DNA of 64,000 nt from JADLGL01 sp963667605 (GTDB lineage Bacteria > Pseudomonadota > Alphaproteobacteria > Rhizobiales > Kaistiaceae): positions 992,001 through 1,056,000 of the forward strand of contig CAXXUZ010000003.1 in NCBI GenBank assembly GCA_963667605.2. Direction: 5' to 3'. The notes under the pieces were generated by a model. It worked only from the letters and a program-made list of their open reading frames with translations, made no database searches and was not told where the DNA came from. The number at the start of each line of letters is the position of its first letter. Position 1 is the stretch's first letter. Of this stretch, positions 8,695-18,198 are shown piece by piece. A program made the position numbers and the translations under genes.

Positions 8695-10545
8695 TTGAGA
8701 GCGTCGATGAGCGCAACCCAGTCATCGGAGACCGCCGAAGCCTCGGTGCCTTACCGGGTCCTGGCGCGAAAATACCGGCCGCAGAGCCTTGCCGATTTGA
8801 TCGGTCAGGAGCCGATGGTGCGGACCCTCACCAATGCGTTCGAGACCGGCCGGATAGCTCAAGCCTATCTGCTGACCGGCGTTCGCGGCGTCGGCAAGAC
8901 CAGCACCGCCCGGATCTTGGCCAGAGCGCTCAATTACACCAAGGCCGGCACCGACCGGCCGTCGATCGATTTCTCCGAGATCGGCGAGCATTGCACGGCG
9001 ATCATGGAGGGGCGGCACATCGACGTGATCGAAATGGATGCCGCCTCCCATACCGGCATCGGCGACATCCGCGAGATTATCGAGGCGGTCCGCTACAAGC
9101 CGGCGGCGGCCCGGTACAAGGTCTACATAATTGACGAAGTGCATATGCTCTCCAACCAGGCCTTCAACGGCCTTCTTAAGACGCTTGAAGAGCCGCCGGA
9201 GCATGTGAAATTCATCTTCGCGACCACTGAAGTGCGCAAAGTCCCGGTCACGGTCCTGTCGCGCTGCCAACGATTTGATCTGCGCCGGATCGAAGCCGGT
9301 CGCCTGGTCGCGTTGTTGGAGGAAATCGCAGCCAAGGAGAATGTGGCCATCGACCACGATGCGCTGGCGATGATCGCGCGGGCCGCAGAGGGATCGGCCC
9401 GTGATGCGCTCTCACTTCTCGACCAGGCGATCGCCCATTCCACCGGCGAAGACGGCGCGGCAACCCAGGCGATCAAGGCGGGAGAAGTCAGGGCGATGCT
9501 TGGGCTCGCCGATCGGAACCGCGTGATCGACCTGTTCGATCAATTGATGCGCGGCGAGGTGGCCAGCGCCCTCGGGACATTGGGCGGCCTCTACGAATCC
9601 GGTGCCGATCCGGCTACCGTGTTGGAGGATCTCGCCAATTTCACGCATGTCGTGACCCGGCTGAAATTGACGCCGGAAACCGCGCAAGACACCGGTCTCA
9701 CCGAAGAGGAACGCGACCGCGGTCGAAACTTTGCCGAGGCACTGTCAATACGGCTGCTATCCCGCTGCTGGCAGATCCTCCTCAAAGGTATCGACGAGGC
9801 TCGGGAAGCTTCGCAGCCGCTCGCGGCGGCGGAGATGGTGCTGGTCCGCCTTGCACATTCGGCGGATTTGCCGACGCCTGACGAGGCTATCAGAGTGCTG
9901 ACCGAGCGGAGCGATGATGATCGAAAGGCCGCCGCGGCGCCACCTTTGCCCGTCGGACAAAAAACGCCGGCGTTGACGCCTGCGCCATCAACAATGCAGC
10001 CGCAGCCGGCCAGATCGAGCCCGGTAAACCCAGCGGCGATCGCCAGCCTGCCGGCCGAGAAAGATTACCCCGAGCAAGAGGTCGACGCAGCGTCCAATGC
10101 GGTCAGGATTGAGCGCTTCGAGAATTTGATCGCGCTTGCCGGCGAGAAACGCGATCTTCAGCTCAAATTCGGACTGGAGCGTTTCGTCCGATTGATCCGA
10201 TTGGAACCTGGACGAATTCAGCTCGGTCTCACCGAAGACGCGCCAGCATCGTTCACCAGCGACCTCGGCAATCGCTTGCATGAGTGGACCGGCCGGCGGT
10301 GGATCATCACCATCGACAGCGATGCCAACGTGCCAACTTTGTTCGAGAGGGAGGCAACCGCCCGGGCGCAATTGGTCAAGGACGCTAGCCGTGATCCGAC
10401 CGTTGCAGCGGTGTTGGAGCGGTTTCCCGGCTCGGAAATCGTCGATATCCGGTTCGCCGGCGGCGACGCCAAGGCGGGCGCGGGGGCGGAAATTTCGAAT
10501 GGCGCGGCCGATGTCGAAGTGCCGCCGGAAGGATTTGGAGACTGA
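8695..10545 (+). CDS. dnaX: DNA polymerase III subunits gamma/tau
   Basis: A 616-residue clamp-loader ATPase. The N-terminal AAA+ region shows Walker A GVRGVGKTSTA (near residues 62-72), the DEVH Walker B (IIDEVHMLS) and LLKTLEEPPEHVKFIFATTE. As in other alphaproteobacteria, the zinc-knuckle cysteines of E. coli DnaX are replaced by a shorter segment (GEHCTAIMEGRHIDVIEMD). A proline/alanine-rich linker and a tau-like C-terminal region follow. ATG codons at 8695 and 8707 are both possible starts. It heads a dnaX-ybaB-membrane protein-recR run; the stop lies one base before ybaB. Confidence 0.95.
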   Translation: MRASMSATQSSETAEASVPYRVLARKYRPQSLADLIGQEPMVRTLTNAFETGRIAQAYLLTGVRGVGKTSTARILARALNYTKAGTDRPSIDFSEIGEHCTAIMEGRHIDVIEMDAASHTGIGDIREIIEAVRYKPAAARYKVYIIDEVHMLSNQAFNGLLKTLEEPPEHVKFIFATTEVRKVPVTVLSRCQRFDLRRIEAGRLVALLEEIAAKENVAIDHDALAMIARAAEGSARDALSLLDQAIAHSTGEDGAATQAIKAGEVRAMLGLADRNRVIDLFDQLMRGEVASALGTLGGLYESGADPATVLEDLANFTHVVTRLKLTPETAQDTGLTEEERDRGRNFAEALSIRLLSRCWQILLKGIDEAREASQPLAAAEMVLVRLAHSADLPTPDEAIRVLTERSDDDRKAAAAPPLPVGQKTPALTPAPSTMQPQPARSSPVNPAAIASLPAEKDYPEQEVDAASNAVRIERFENLIALAGEKRDLQLKFGLERFVRLIRLEPGRIQLGLTEDAPASFTSDLGNRLHEWTGRRWIITIDSDANVPTLFEREATARAQLVKDASRDPTVAAVLERFPGSEIVDIRFAGGDAKAGAGAEISNGAADVEVPPEGFGD

Positions 10546-10546
10546 A

Positions 10547-10870
10547 ATGCGCGATCTGATGGGAATGATGAAGCAGGCGAAAGAGCTTCAATCGAAAATG
10601 CAAGCTGTGCAGGAGCAGATCGCCGCGTTGGAGGTCACCGGTTCCTCCGGCGCCGGGTTGATCGAGGTGACGCTCAGCGGAAATGGCATGATGAAAGCAG
10701 TGAAGATCGATCCTTCGCTGGTCAAACCTGACGAGGCCGAGATTCTGGAGGATCTAGTGCTTGCCGCCCACAATGACGCGCGGACCAAGCTTGAGACATG
10801 CACGGCGGAACTTGCGCAGGAAATGACCGGCGGACTTCAATTGCCGCCGGGAATGAAGCTACCGTTTTAG
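10547..10870 (+). CDS. ybaB: YbaB/EbfC nucleoid-associated protein
   Basis: A 107-residue protein starting MRDLMGMMKQAKELQSKMQ and containing TGSSGAGLIEVTLSGNGMMK, both hallmarks of the YbaB/EbfC family of small dimeric DNA-binding proteins. The start ATG at 10547 comes directly after the dnaX TGA, so the two genes are very probably translated together. Placement between dnaX and recR is the standard bacterial arrangement and links it to replication and recombination. Confidence 0.95.
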   Translation: MRDLMGMMKQAKELQSKMQAVQEQIAALEVTGSSGAGLIEVTLSGNGMMKAVKIDPSLVKPDEAEILEDLVLAAHNDARTKLETCTAELAQEMTGGLQLPPGMKLPF

Positions 10871-10884
10871 AGGCCGATGCCAAG

Positions 10885-11280
10885 GTGATCGCCACCACCC
10901 ATTATCGACCCGGTGCCTGCAATATCGGCAGCGCCGAGATTCGGCGCCGCAGGCAGGGCGGCTGGGTAGGGCTTGTTGTTCTGATCGCCAGTTGGGCCGG
11001 CCTCGCAATCGCTGGCGCGCTGCCGGAATGGTACTTTGTTCTATTTATTCCGGCGATCGCCGCAGCGGCCGGTTTCGCTCAGGCGGCGTATCGTTTCTGT
11101 TTCTATTTCGGCTTTGCGTCACTGCTCAATTTTGGTGAGGCCGGCCAGCACGCCCGCGTTGCCGGCGCAGATGCCCGCAGAAAGGACCGCCGCCGAGCGC
11201 TCTGGGTGTTGACCATCTCCGCCCTGATCGCGCTTGGCCTGACCCTGATCGCCTATGGCACAGCAACTGTCTTCGTTTAG
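10885..11280 (+). CDS. conserved small membrane protein, function unknown
   Basis: Located between ybaB and recR, in the same direction. From a GTG at 10885 the product is about 131 residues. It starts with a cytoplasmic-looking TTHYRPGACNIGSAEIRRRR segment and then has three or four hydrophobic helices (GLVVLIASWAGLAIAGAL; WYFVLFIPAIAAAAGF; a third near residues 75-90; WVLTISALIALGLTLIAY at the end) separated by a charged loop, ARRKDRRR. I recognise no functional family. The frame extends upstream into ybaB, so the exact start is uncertain. Its position in the replication/recombination run may be incidental. Confidence 0.65.
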   Translation: MIATTHYRPGACNIGSAEIRRRRQGGWVGLVVLIASWAGLAIAGALPEWYFVLFIPAIAAAAGFAQAAYRFCFYFGFASLLNFGEAGQHARVAGADARRKDRRRALWVLTISALIALGLTLIAYGTATVFV

Positions 11281-11295
11281 CCGGAGGCACGCCCG

Positions 11296-11901
11296 TTGAG
11301 CCGCGGGGTTGCCGGACCTGAGATCGAGCATCTCGTGCAGCTTCTTGCAAAGCTGCCCGGGCTTGGACCGCGCTCGGCTCGCCGGGCGGCGCTGCATTTG
11401 ATCCAGAAAAAGGACCAATTGCTGATCCCGCTTACCCGGGCGATGGAGACCGCGGTCGAGCGCGTGGTGGTGTGTTCGACTTGCGGCAATATCGACACCG
11501 TCGACCCATGCTCGATTTGCGCCGATCCGCGGCGTGACGAATCGACTTTGATCGTAGTCGAGGACGTTGCTGATTTGTGGGCGCTGGAACGAGCGGCAGC
11601 ACTCAACGCTCGCTATCATGTGCTCGGCGGAACCCTCTCCGCACTGGACGGAGTAGGGCCAGATGATTTGACGATCGACAAGCTGGTGCAACGTGTCGCG
11701 ACCAGTGGCATCAAGGAGGTGATCCTCGCGGTCAATGCCACGGTCGACGGCCAAACGACGGCATATTTCATCACCGACCAATTGACTCCGACCGGGGTCA
11801 AGATCTCACGCCTTGCCCACGGCGTCCCGGTCGGCGGCGAACTCGACTATCTCGACGAAGGAACGCTGTCGGCGGCGATCCGAAGCCGGACGCCGTTCTA
11901 A
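11296..11901 (+). CDS. recR: recombination mediator RecR
   Basis: 201 residues, normal for RecR, which with RecO and RecF loads RecA at gaps. Visible features are the N-terminal helix-hairpin-helix (LAKLPGLGPRSARRAALHLI), the four-cysteine zinc finger (CSTCGNIDTVDPCSIC), and the Toprim domain (LIVVEDVADLWALE; VPVGGELDYLDEGTL). Translation starts at a TTG at 11296, 11 bases after a good Shine-Dalgarno CCGGAGG. It is the last gene of the dnaX run. Confidence 0.96.
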   Translation: MSRGVAGPEIEHLVQLLAKLPGLGPRSARRAALHLIQKKDQLLIPLTRAMETAVERVVVCSTCGNIDTVDPCSICADPRRDESTLIVVEDVADLWALERAAALNARYHVLGGTLSALDGVGPDDLTIDKLVQRVATSGIKEVILAVNATVDGQTTAYFITDQLTPTGVKISRLAHGVPVGGELDYLDEGTLSAAIRSRTPF

Positions 11902-11968
11902 CGCCGGCCTGCGATTGGCGACAGCAGTTGCCGAATCGACCTCCGGCTGCGCGGAACGAGGCCGCAGG

Positions 11969-13090
11969 CTACTCTCCTGCCAAACGCAATTCCGACTCAG
12001 GCGGCGGCTCGCCGAAATCGAGCGAATCGATCTTCTCGCCGCGATTTGCGATCTTGCGGGTCGAAATGAGGATATCGTCGATATCGCGATTGGCCTGGCC
12101 GAAATGGCTATGCAGCTTCCGAACTCGGTCATCGAGCCGGCCGACATCCTCCATCAATCGGATTACCTCGTCGCGAACTAGATGCGCCTGTTCCTTGATC
12201 CGGCTGTCGCGGAGCACGGCTTGGATCACCTGAATCGACAGCATCAGCAGCGAGGGCGAGACGATCACCACACGCTTGCGATGAGCAAATTGGACGACGT
12301 CCTCGAAGCGCTCGTGAATGTCGGCGAAGATCGATTCCGACGGCACGAACATGAAGGCGGTGTCTTGAGTCTCACCGGCCAGAAAATAGCGCTCACGAAT
12401 CGCGGTGATGTGGCCGCGGACATCCTGACCGAACTGCGACTCGGCGGTCTTGCGCGTGGCTGCGTCCTCCGCCTTGAGCGCATTCCACGCCTCAAGCGGG
12501 AATTTACTGTCGACCACCAGGGCCGGCGTGCCGTTGGGAAAATCGATCAGGCAGTCCGGCCGGCGGCCGTTGGAGAGCGTCGCCTGGAAATTGTAGCTCC
12601 CCCGCGGTAGGCCATCCTGGATAATTGCCTCCATCCGGCCCTGACCGAACGCGCCGCGAGTCTGCTTGTTGGACAGGACATTCTGAAGTTCGACCATCTG
12701 GCTCGACAGTTCGGTTATATTGGCCTGGGCGCGGTCGATCACCGCCAGCCGCTCATGTAATTTCGACAGGCTTTCATGCGTACTGCGAGTGGTCTCGTTC
12801 ATCGATTGGCCGATGCGATGGCCGAGACCGTCGAGCCGCTCCGACACCGATCGGGCGAAATCCGCTTGTCGGCTACCGACCATTTCGACGATCGTCTGCA
12901 TCCGCCCGGACAGTTCGATTTGGGCGCGAGCGAAATCGGCGAGCTGACCCTCGGTGGCAACGCGGTCCCGGCGGCGGCGGCCAGCCAGAAACACCAAAGC
13001 CAACACCAGAGCGAGCAACACCGCGCCGCCGATCAGCGCCATGCCGAGCGAAACCGACTGGGCGCCGATGGTCGCGATGATCAGGTCCAT
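11969..13090 (-). CDS. rmuC: RmuC-family protein
   Basis: 373 residues. An N-terminal membrane helix (LIGGAVLLALVLALVFLAGR, about 20-40) is followed by a long coiled coil (LSGRMQTIVEMVGSRQADFA onward) and a nuclease-like core with GAFGQGRMEAI, RPDCLIDFPNG, VVDSKFPLEAW and AFMFVPSESIFADIHE. RmuC proteins are membrane-linked PD-(D/E)XK-type nuclease relatives that limit DNA inversions and rearrangements; DCLIDFP and VVDSKFPL supply the acidic and lysine residues. It is convergent with recR and divergent from def, about 130 bases away. Confidence 0.93.
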   Translation of the reverse strand: MDLIIATIGAQSVSLGMALIGGAVLLALVLALVFLAGRRRRDRVATEGQLADFARAQIELSGRMQTIVEMVGSRQADFARSVSERLDGLGHRIGQSMNETTRSTHESLSKLHERLAVIDRAQANITELSSQMVELQNVLSNKQTRGAFGQGRMEAIIQDGLPRGSYNFQATLSNGRRPDCLIDFPNGTPALVVDSKFPLEAWNALKAEDAATRKTAESQFGQDVRGHITAIRERYFLAGETQDTAFMFVPSESIFADIHERFEDVVQFAHRKRVVIVSPSLLMLSIQVIQAVLRDSRIKEQAHLVRDEVIRLMEDVGRLDDRVRKLHSHFGQANRDIDDILISTRKIANRGEKIDSLDFGEPPPESELRLAGE

Positions 13091-13218
13091 TGAACTAGCC
13101 TACGTGATTCGGCGTCGGGATCAAAACAGGAACATGCGGGATACTCCGTGCCGACGATGATCTCCGACAGCGCCGCCTGTGCGTTGACCCTGGCGCGCTC
13201 AAATCATATCTCAGTTGC

Positions 13219-13767
13219 ATGGATCTGTTGGACATCATCACCATTCCGGACCGCACGCTCCGCAAGAAAAGTGACCCGGTCGAGCGTATCGACGACGATC
13301 TCAAGCGGTTCATGGACCAATTGTTGGAGACGATGTACGAAGCGCCAGGGATCGGCCTTGCGGCTATCCAGGTCGGTCTACCGCGGCGGCTGATCGCGCT
13401 CGACGTTGTGGCCAAGGAAAGCGAGGAGGAGGAGGGCCGCGAGCCGACCCGAGAGTCTATGTTCCTGATCAACCCCGAGATCATTTGGCGATCCGACGAG
13501 CCTTCCATCTATGAGGAAGGCTGCCTGTCAATCCCGGAATATTACGCCGAGGTCGAGCGGCCGGCGCAGATTCGCTATCGCTATCTCGACCGCGACGGCG
13601 AGCAACAGGAACAAGATGCCGATGGGTTGCTGGCAACGGTGGTTCAACACGAGGTCGATCATCTCGAGGGCACGCTGTTCATCGACCATATCTCGAAGCT
13701 GAAGCGGGATATGGTGATCAAGAGATTCACCAAGGCGAGCAAGCAAGGCACCAAGCTGGCGCTCTAG
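13219..13767 (+). CDS. def: peptide deformylase
   Basis: 182 residues, slightly longer than usual owing to an insert of acidic residues (KESEEEEGREPT, about 70-82). It removes the N-formyl group from new proteins. All three family motifs are present: GIGLAAIQVG, EEGCLSIP (metal-binding cysteine) and QHEVDHLEG (HExxH metal site with catalytic glutamate). It is followed 75 bases downstream by fmt, which adds the formyl group, the standard pairing. Confidence 0.97.
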   Translation: MDLLDIITIPDRTLRKKSDPVERIDDDLKRFMDQLLETMYEAPGIGLAAIQVGLPRRLIALDVVAKESEEEEGREPTRESMFLINPEIIWRSDEPSIYEEGCLSIPEYYAEVERPAQIRYRYLDRDGEQQEQDADGLLATVVQHEVDHLEGTLFIDHISKLKRDMVIKRFTKASKQGTKLAL

Positions 13768-13841
13768 CCGGCTAGCTGCGCCCGGCCGTCCTGGACAAAA
13801 CTTTGTTCGCCTGGGCGCACTCCCCTCGCCAGGATAGCTTC

Positions 13842-14774
13842 ATGTCGCTTCGCATCATTTTCATGGGTACGCCGGATTTCGCGGTGCCGACTCTGAGCGA
13901 GATCGTCGGCCAAGGCCGAGAGATCGTTGCAGTCTACACTCAGCCACCTCGGCCAGCCGGCCGCGGCATGGCCCCCCAGCCATCGCCGGTGCAAGTGCTG
14001 GCCGAGCGTTTCGGGATATCGGTTTACACGCCAACCAAACTCAAATCCAACGAGGAGAAGGCGCGCTTCAGAAGCCTCGACGCCGACGTGACCGTGGTCG
14101 TCGCCTACGGACTGATCTTGTCGCAAGAGATCCTCGACGCGCCGAGGCTCGGTGCCTTCAACCTCCACGCTTCGCTGCTGCCGCGCTGGCGCGGCGCCGC
14201 CCCAATACAGCGCGCAATGATGGCGGGCGATCGCGAAACCGGGGTGATGGTGATGCGAATGGAGGCTGGGCTTGATACCGGGCCGATCGCGATGGCCGAG
14301 CGGACACCGATCGGCGCAGATGAGACCGCCGGCGAACTCCATCATCGGCTGGCCCGGCTCGGGGCCGATTTGATGGTCCGGGCGCTGGCGTCGCTGGAGC
14401 GCGGCACGCTCGAACTCTCGCCTCAGCCGGAGGCAGGCGCCACCTACGCGGAGAAGATCAAGAAGGGCGAGACGCGGATCGACTGGTCGCGACCGGCGTC
14501 GGAGGTCCACAACAAGATCCGAGGTCTGTCGCCATTTCCTGGGGCCTGGACGGAAATGACGATCGGCGGCAAGGCGGAGCGCGTGAAGATGTTGGCCTCC
14601 GCGCTTGCGGATCAGGAGGGTGAGCCGGGCAAATTGCTGGACGGCGAGCTCACAATCGCCTGCGGCGAGGCGGCGATCCGGATCGTCGAGCTCCAGCGCG
14701 CCGGTGGCAAGCCGATGAGCGCCGTGGAATTCCTGCGAGGTGTGGAGCTTAAGGCTGGTGCATGGCTAAGCTAG
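13842..14774 (+). CDS. fmt: methionyl-tRNA formyltransferase
   Basis: From the ATG at 13842 the product is 310 residues beginning MSLRIIFMGTPDFAVPTL. It formylates initiator Met-tRNA using 10-formyl-THF. The catalytic region NLHASLLPRWRGAAPIQRA contains the Asn-His pair, followed by GVMVMRMEAGLDTGPI with the catalytic aspartate, and a C-terminal OB-like tRNA-binding domain (IRGLSPFPGAWTE). A 39-base longer frame exists upstream but lacks the family opening. It forms a two-gene unit with def; truA and dapE, frequent followers, are not here. Confidence 0.96.
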   Translation: MSLRIIFMGTPDFAVPTLSEIVGQGREIVAVYTQPPRPAGRGMAPQPSPVQVLAERFGISVYTPTKLKSNEEKARFRSLDADVTVVVAYGLILSQEILDAPRLGAFNLHASLLPRWRGAAPIQRAMMAGDRETGVMVMRMEAGLDTGPIAMAERTPIGADETAGELHHRLARLGADLMVRALASLERGTLELSPQPEAGATYAEKIKKGETRIDWSRPASEVHNKIRGLSPFPGAWTEMTIGGKAERVKMLASALADQEGEPGKLLDGELTIACGEAAIRIVELQRAGGKPMSAVEFLRGVELKAGAWLS

Positions 14775-14938
14775 AAGCCCCACCAACCCCGTGTACGTCG
14801 CTGGGAACCTCTCCTCGTCATTCCGGGCGAAGGATGAGCATGAGACTCAGAATCTAAACGCCAGCCATAAGAGGTTCCGGCTCTTCGCTTAGCTTCGGCC
14901 GGAACAACGCAGGGTGCTCCCGACGAATTACCAAGAGC
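14775..14938. repeat. intergenic repeat-like segment
   Basis: This gap between convergent fmt and pbpC holds no open frame. It contains CGTCATTCCGGGCGAAGG (14817-14834) and, about 40 bases on, AACGCCAGC and GAGGTTCCGGCTCTTCGC with a partially complementary TTCGGCCGGAAC. This composition resembles dispersed intergenic repeats of alphaproteobacterial genomes that begin CGTCATTCC. Only one copy is in the window, so the repeat status is inferred. Confidence 0.35.
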
Positions 14939-17095
14939 TCACTCCAGGAACACTGTCACGCGGTCCGATTGCCCCTTCCCGTCGATCACCGCGATGGTGA
15001 CGAAGCCGGGACCATCGGGGAACCAGCTCTCCTCGCGTGCGAAGGCGGAGCGGCCGATCGGGAGGCCATTGGCAAGGAAAGTAAACGGCGGCGAGCCGTT
15101 GCGGATTTTGATTACCAGCGGGGTACCGGCTCCCGATCGGATGCCGAGATCGACTCTGACGCCGTCCATCGGATAGGCGATTTCTACTGCCGGATCGACC
15201 ATCGCCACCGCCAGTTCCTGATTACGGAAGCGCCGGAGTGGCTCGGGCAGATCGGCAGTGGAAGCGATAATCGCGCCGGCCGGCGGCGGCGGCAGCGGCT
15301 CGGTGCGCCCACCGATGCGATCGAATGTCTGGAATAGGATCGGTGCCGCTGCGCCGAGACCGGTGAGGCCGGTGATCGGCGCGCCGTCGGGCCGTCCGAC
15401 CCAAACGCCGACGACATGGCGACCGTCAAAGCCAATCGCCCAGGCATCGCGGTAGCCGTAGGAAGTGCCGGTCTTGTGGGCGATCCGGCCAAGGCTGGCT
15501 GTCGTGGGGGGCAGGATTCCGGCGAGGATATCGGCGACGTACCAGGCGGAAATTGGATCGGGCACCGGCAGCGGCGCTGAATAGCGGTTGGGCTCGGCAA
15601 CTCCGTCCCGAACCACAACCGGGCGGCCTTGATTGGCGATCGCGGCGTAGGTCGCGACCAAATCGCGGAGGCTGATGCCGACACCGCCAAGCCCGATTGC
15701 AAGCCCCGGCGCAGTGAGATCCGGCAACGCCGGATCGGCACCAGCTCGGCGGAGGCGGGCCACGAGGAGTGCCGGCCCGACCTCGTGCAACACTACGACC
15801 GCCGGGACGTTGAGAGACTGCTCAAGCGCCTCGCGGATGGTAACCGTGCCACGATAGAAGCCATCGAAATTCAGCGGGGCATAGTCGCCAAAAGCGGTCG
15901 GGCGATCCTCAATCAGGCTCTCCGGCAGAGCCAGACCTAGTTCAAAGGCGAGGCCGTAGATCAGCGGCTTCAAGGTCGAACCTGGCGAGCGGATCGCCCG
16001 CGTCATATCGAGGAAGCCCTCGCGGTCCCGGTCGAGTAGCCCGGCGGAGCCCACTGACGCCAGGATCTCACCGGTTTGGTGATCGACCAGGATGATGGCG
16101 ACCGATATTTCCTCTCCGAGCGGTGCTGCACGGTCGGCTGCGAGCCGCTCCAGGGCCATCTGTTTGCCGCGATCAATTGTCAGCTCGAGGATCTGCCGGT
16201 CGGGATTTTCAGCTATGGCGGCCTCCGCAAGATGGGCGGCCAAGATCGGGAATTCGCGCCGAGTAGTCGGCACCGGCTCGGTCTTGGCAGCCTCCGCCTC
16301 CTCGGAGGTGAGGACATCGGCAATGACCATGCGATCAAGGACGCGATTGCGCGCCGCCTCTGCCGCGCCTGGATCGCGGTCCGGGCGCCGAGCTTCCGGC
16401 GATTGCGGCAACGCCACCAACAGCGCTGCCTCGGCCGGGGTCAGCCGCCTCGGCTCCTTGCCGAAATAGGCGAGCGCCGCCGCCCTTATTCCTTCAAGAT
16501 TGCCGCCATAGGGCGCGAGCATCAAATAGAGTTCGATGATCTCGGATTTGCTAAGCTCGGCCTCGATTTGGCGAGCGAAGGCGATCTGGCGGAGCTTGCC
16601 CGCGACGGTCCTGGTGTCGATGCCGTCGATCAGGCGAGCGACCTGCATGGTCAAGGTCGAGCCACCGGAGACGATCTCGCCGGCGAAGGCGAACTGCCCG
16701 GCGGCCCGCAGCAGCGCCAACCAATCGACGCCGCCATGATCGGCAAAACGTCGGTCCTCATAGGCGAACAGCATCTTGAAGAACAGAGGATCGACATCGG
16801 CCTCAGCCGCCGGCAGCCGCCAGCGGCCATCGCCGATGGTGAACGGCCGGAGCAGCAGCCCGTTGCGATCGACTACGAGCGGTGAAGTGGCAACGACGCT
16901 CGGATCGGGCACCGGCGGCAGTTCGGCCCGCAATGCCTGGATCGATCCGAACAGCCAGAGCAGCGCAAACAAGACCAACGCGCCGGCCGACCAAATGCTG
17001 AGAAACGCCACGGTCCATCCGAAAGGGTCCGCGCCTCTCGCCGCCGGGGAGAGGCCGACGCCCGGCACCGGGGATTTGGATGACCGACCGCTCAT
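14939..17095 (-). CDS. pbpC: penicillin-binding protein 1C
   Basis: 718 residues, a bifunctional glycosyltransferase/transpeptidase of the PBP1C class. After an N-terminal membrane helix (FLSIWSAGALVLFALLWLFG, about 33-52) come the GT51 motifs EDRRFADHGGVDW and GGSTLTMQVARLI, then the transpeptidase SxxK (SPGSTLKP), SLN (EQSLNVP) and KTG (HKTGTSYGYRDAW) boxes, and a C-terminal beta-rich BiPBP domain (IAYPMDGVRVDLG onward). It sits 4 bases after the stop of an alpha-2-macroglobulin gene, its usual operon partner, which here is only a 3' stump. PbpC appears intact but may have lost its native promoter. Confidence 0.95.
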   Translation of the reverse strand: MSGRSSKSPVPGVGLSPAARGADPFGWTVAFLSIWSAGALVLFALLWLFGSIQALRAELPPVPDPSVVATSPLVVDRNGLLLRPFTIGDGRWRLPAAEADVDPLFFKMLFAYEDRRFADHGGVDWLALLRAAGQFAFAGEIVSGGSTLTMQVARLIDGIDTRTVAGKLRQIAFARQIEAELSKSEIIELYLMLAPYGGNLEGIRAAALAYFGKEPRRLTPAEAALLVALPQSPEARRPDRDPGAAEAARNRVLDRMVIADVLTSEEAEAAKTEPVPTTRREFPILAAHLAEAAIAENPDRQILELTIDRGKQMALERLAADRAAPLGEEISVAIILVDHQTGEILASVGSAGLLDRDREGFLDMTRAIRSPGSTLKPLIYGLAFELGLALPESLIEDRPTAFGDYAPLNFDGFYRGTVTIREALEQSLNVPAVVVLHEVGPALLVARLRRAGADPALPDLTAPGLAIGLGGVGISLRDLVATYAAIANQGRPVVVRDGVAEPNRYSAPLPVPDPISAWYVADILAGILPPTTASLGRIAHKTGTSYGYRDAWAIGFDGRHVVGVWVGRPDGAPITGLTGLGAAAPILFQTFDRIGGRTEPLPPPPAGAIIASTADLPEPLRRFRNQELAVAMVDPAVEIAYPMDGVRVDLGIRSGAGTPLVIKIRNGSPPFTFLANGLPIGRSAFAREESWFPDGPGFVTIAVIDGKGQSDRVTVFLE

Positions 17096-17099
17096 CGCC

Positions 17100-18039
17100 T
17101 CAGCGCGTCGGACCCACCACTTCGACCGTGGCGGCGGCGGTATTGGCCCGCCGCTCCGGCCGATACATATCTTCCACTGTCGCGCCCGGATGCACGAAGA
17201 CGCCCGGTGAAACGGCGCGAACGGTGTAGGCTACGGCAAACTGCAGCGGGCTCGACGCGCGCCGAGTAAGTGCGGCAACGAAGCGATTGGTTCGGGCCTC
17301 ACTATGGTCGATACGGGCTTGGCCGGTCAGCCAGAGATAGCGATCGATGTCACCGCTCAGCGAGAGGTTCGGATTCTCAATCTCGAAGCCGGCCGGAAGC
17401 GGATCAACGATCAAAAGCCTCCCGGCCCGTTCTTCGCTCGCCGTCACCGTAAGGATGACGACAAAGCGGTCGTTCTGGGCCACGGTGGCGATATCGGCAA
17501 GGGTGCCGTCGGGGAGATAGTGGCGGCGCTCGATGGTGAAGCCTTCACCGCCGGCAGGCGGCGCGACCAAAGGCACGCCGGTCACCGACACGGCAGCATC
17601 AACCGCGGCGTCACCGGTGTTGACGATCTCTACCGGCGCCCCGGCCAATTCATCGTCGGTGAAGCTGGCGAATAGTGGTCCGTCGAGCAATTCGCCATTG
17701 AGAGTGAGCCCGGCGCCTTCCGCCTCGGCGATCAGCGCCGCGGCGGCGAGCAGGCTCCAGGCGTCCTCTTGGATGCTGGTGTAGCGGCGCGAATCTCGCG
17801 CGTTGGCGAGCCGGTCAACCAGGCTCTGCGCGTCGACGGAGGTGATCCGATACTCCGAGGCCAGTGCCAAAACGGCCGCCAAATCGCGTAGATTGGTGCC
17901 ATAATCTTCGCGGAAAAAGGCCGGGATGCCTGTTCCCAGCGACACGAGCGCCGCGTCGAAGGCCTGCTCGGCTCGGGCTAGGTCGCCATAGAGCGCCATG
18001 GCGCCGCCGATTTGCGCCTGAGCCAAGGCGGTTCCAAAA
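17100..18039 (-). pseudogene. 3' stump of bacterial alpha-2-macroglobulin gene
   Basis: About 310 C-terminal residues of a bacterial alpha-2-macroglobulin (YfhM class), a periplasmic protease trap normally about 1,600-1,900 residues. The segment matches the family C-terminal domains: helical repeats (DAWSLLAAAALIAEAEG), a TIERRHYLPDGTLADIATV strand and the closing FVHPGATVEDMYRPERRANT. The frame is open at its 5' side up to 18039, where the IS1595 inverted repeat begins. The remaining four fifths, including the thioester and bait regions, are not found anywhere in the window. Confidence 0.88.
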
Positions 18040-18063
18040 GGGGATTATAAAGAATGGTTGACA
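18040..18063 (+). repeat. left terminal inverted repeat of IS1595-type element
   Basis: Reads GGGGATTATAAAGAATGGTT then GACA. Its reverse complement recurs at 22156-22179 with one mismatch in 24 bases. It directly abuts the truncated alpha-2-macroglobulin frame. Confidence 0.9.
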
Positions 18064-18198
18064 GCAGCGGGATATCAGCCATGATGGGCGGATGGAGTGG
18101 GGACAAGACGCATGGGCATGGCTCGTCCGGGAGGTCGCAGCCTTCGGCCTGCGCGACAGCTACCGTGAATAAGCGCGCCCCGCGAGCCGACGAGTCTG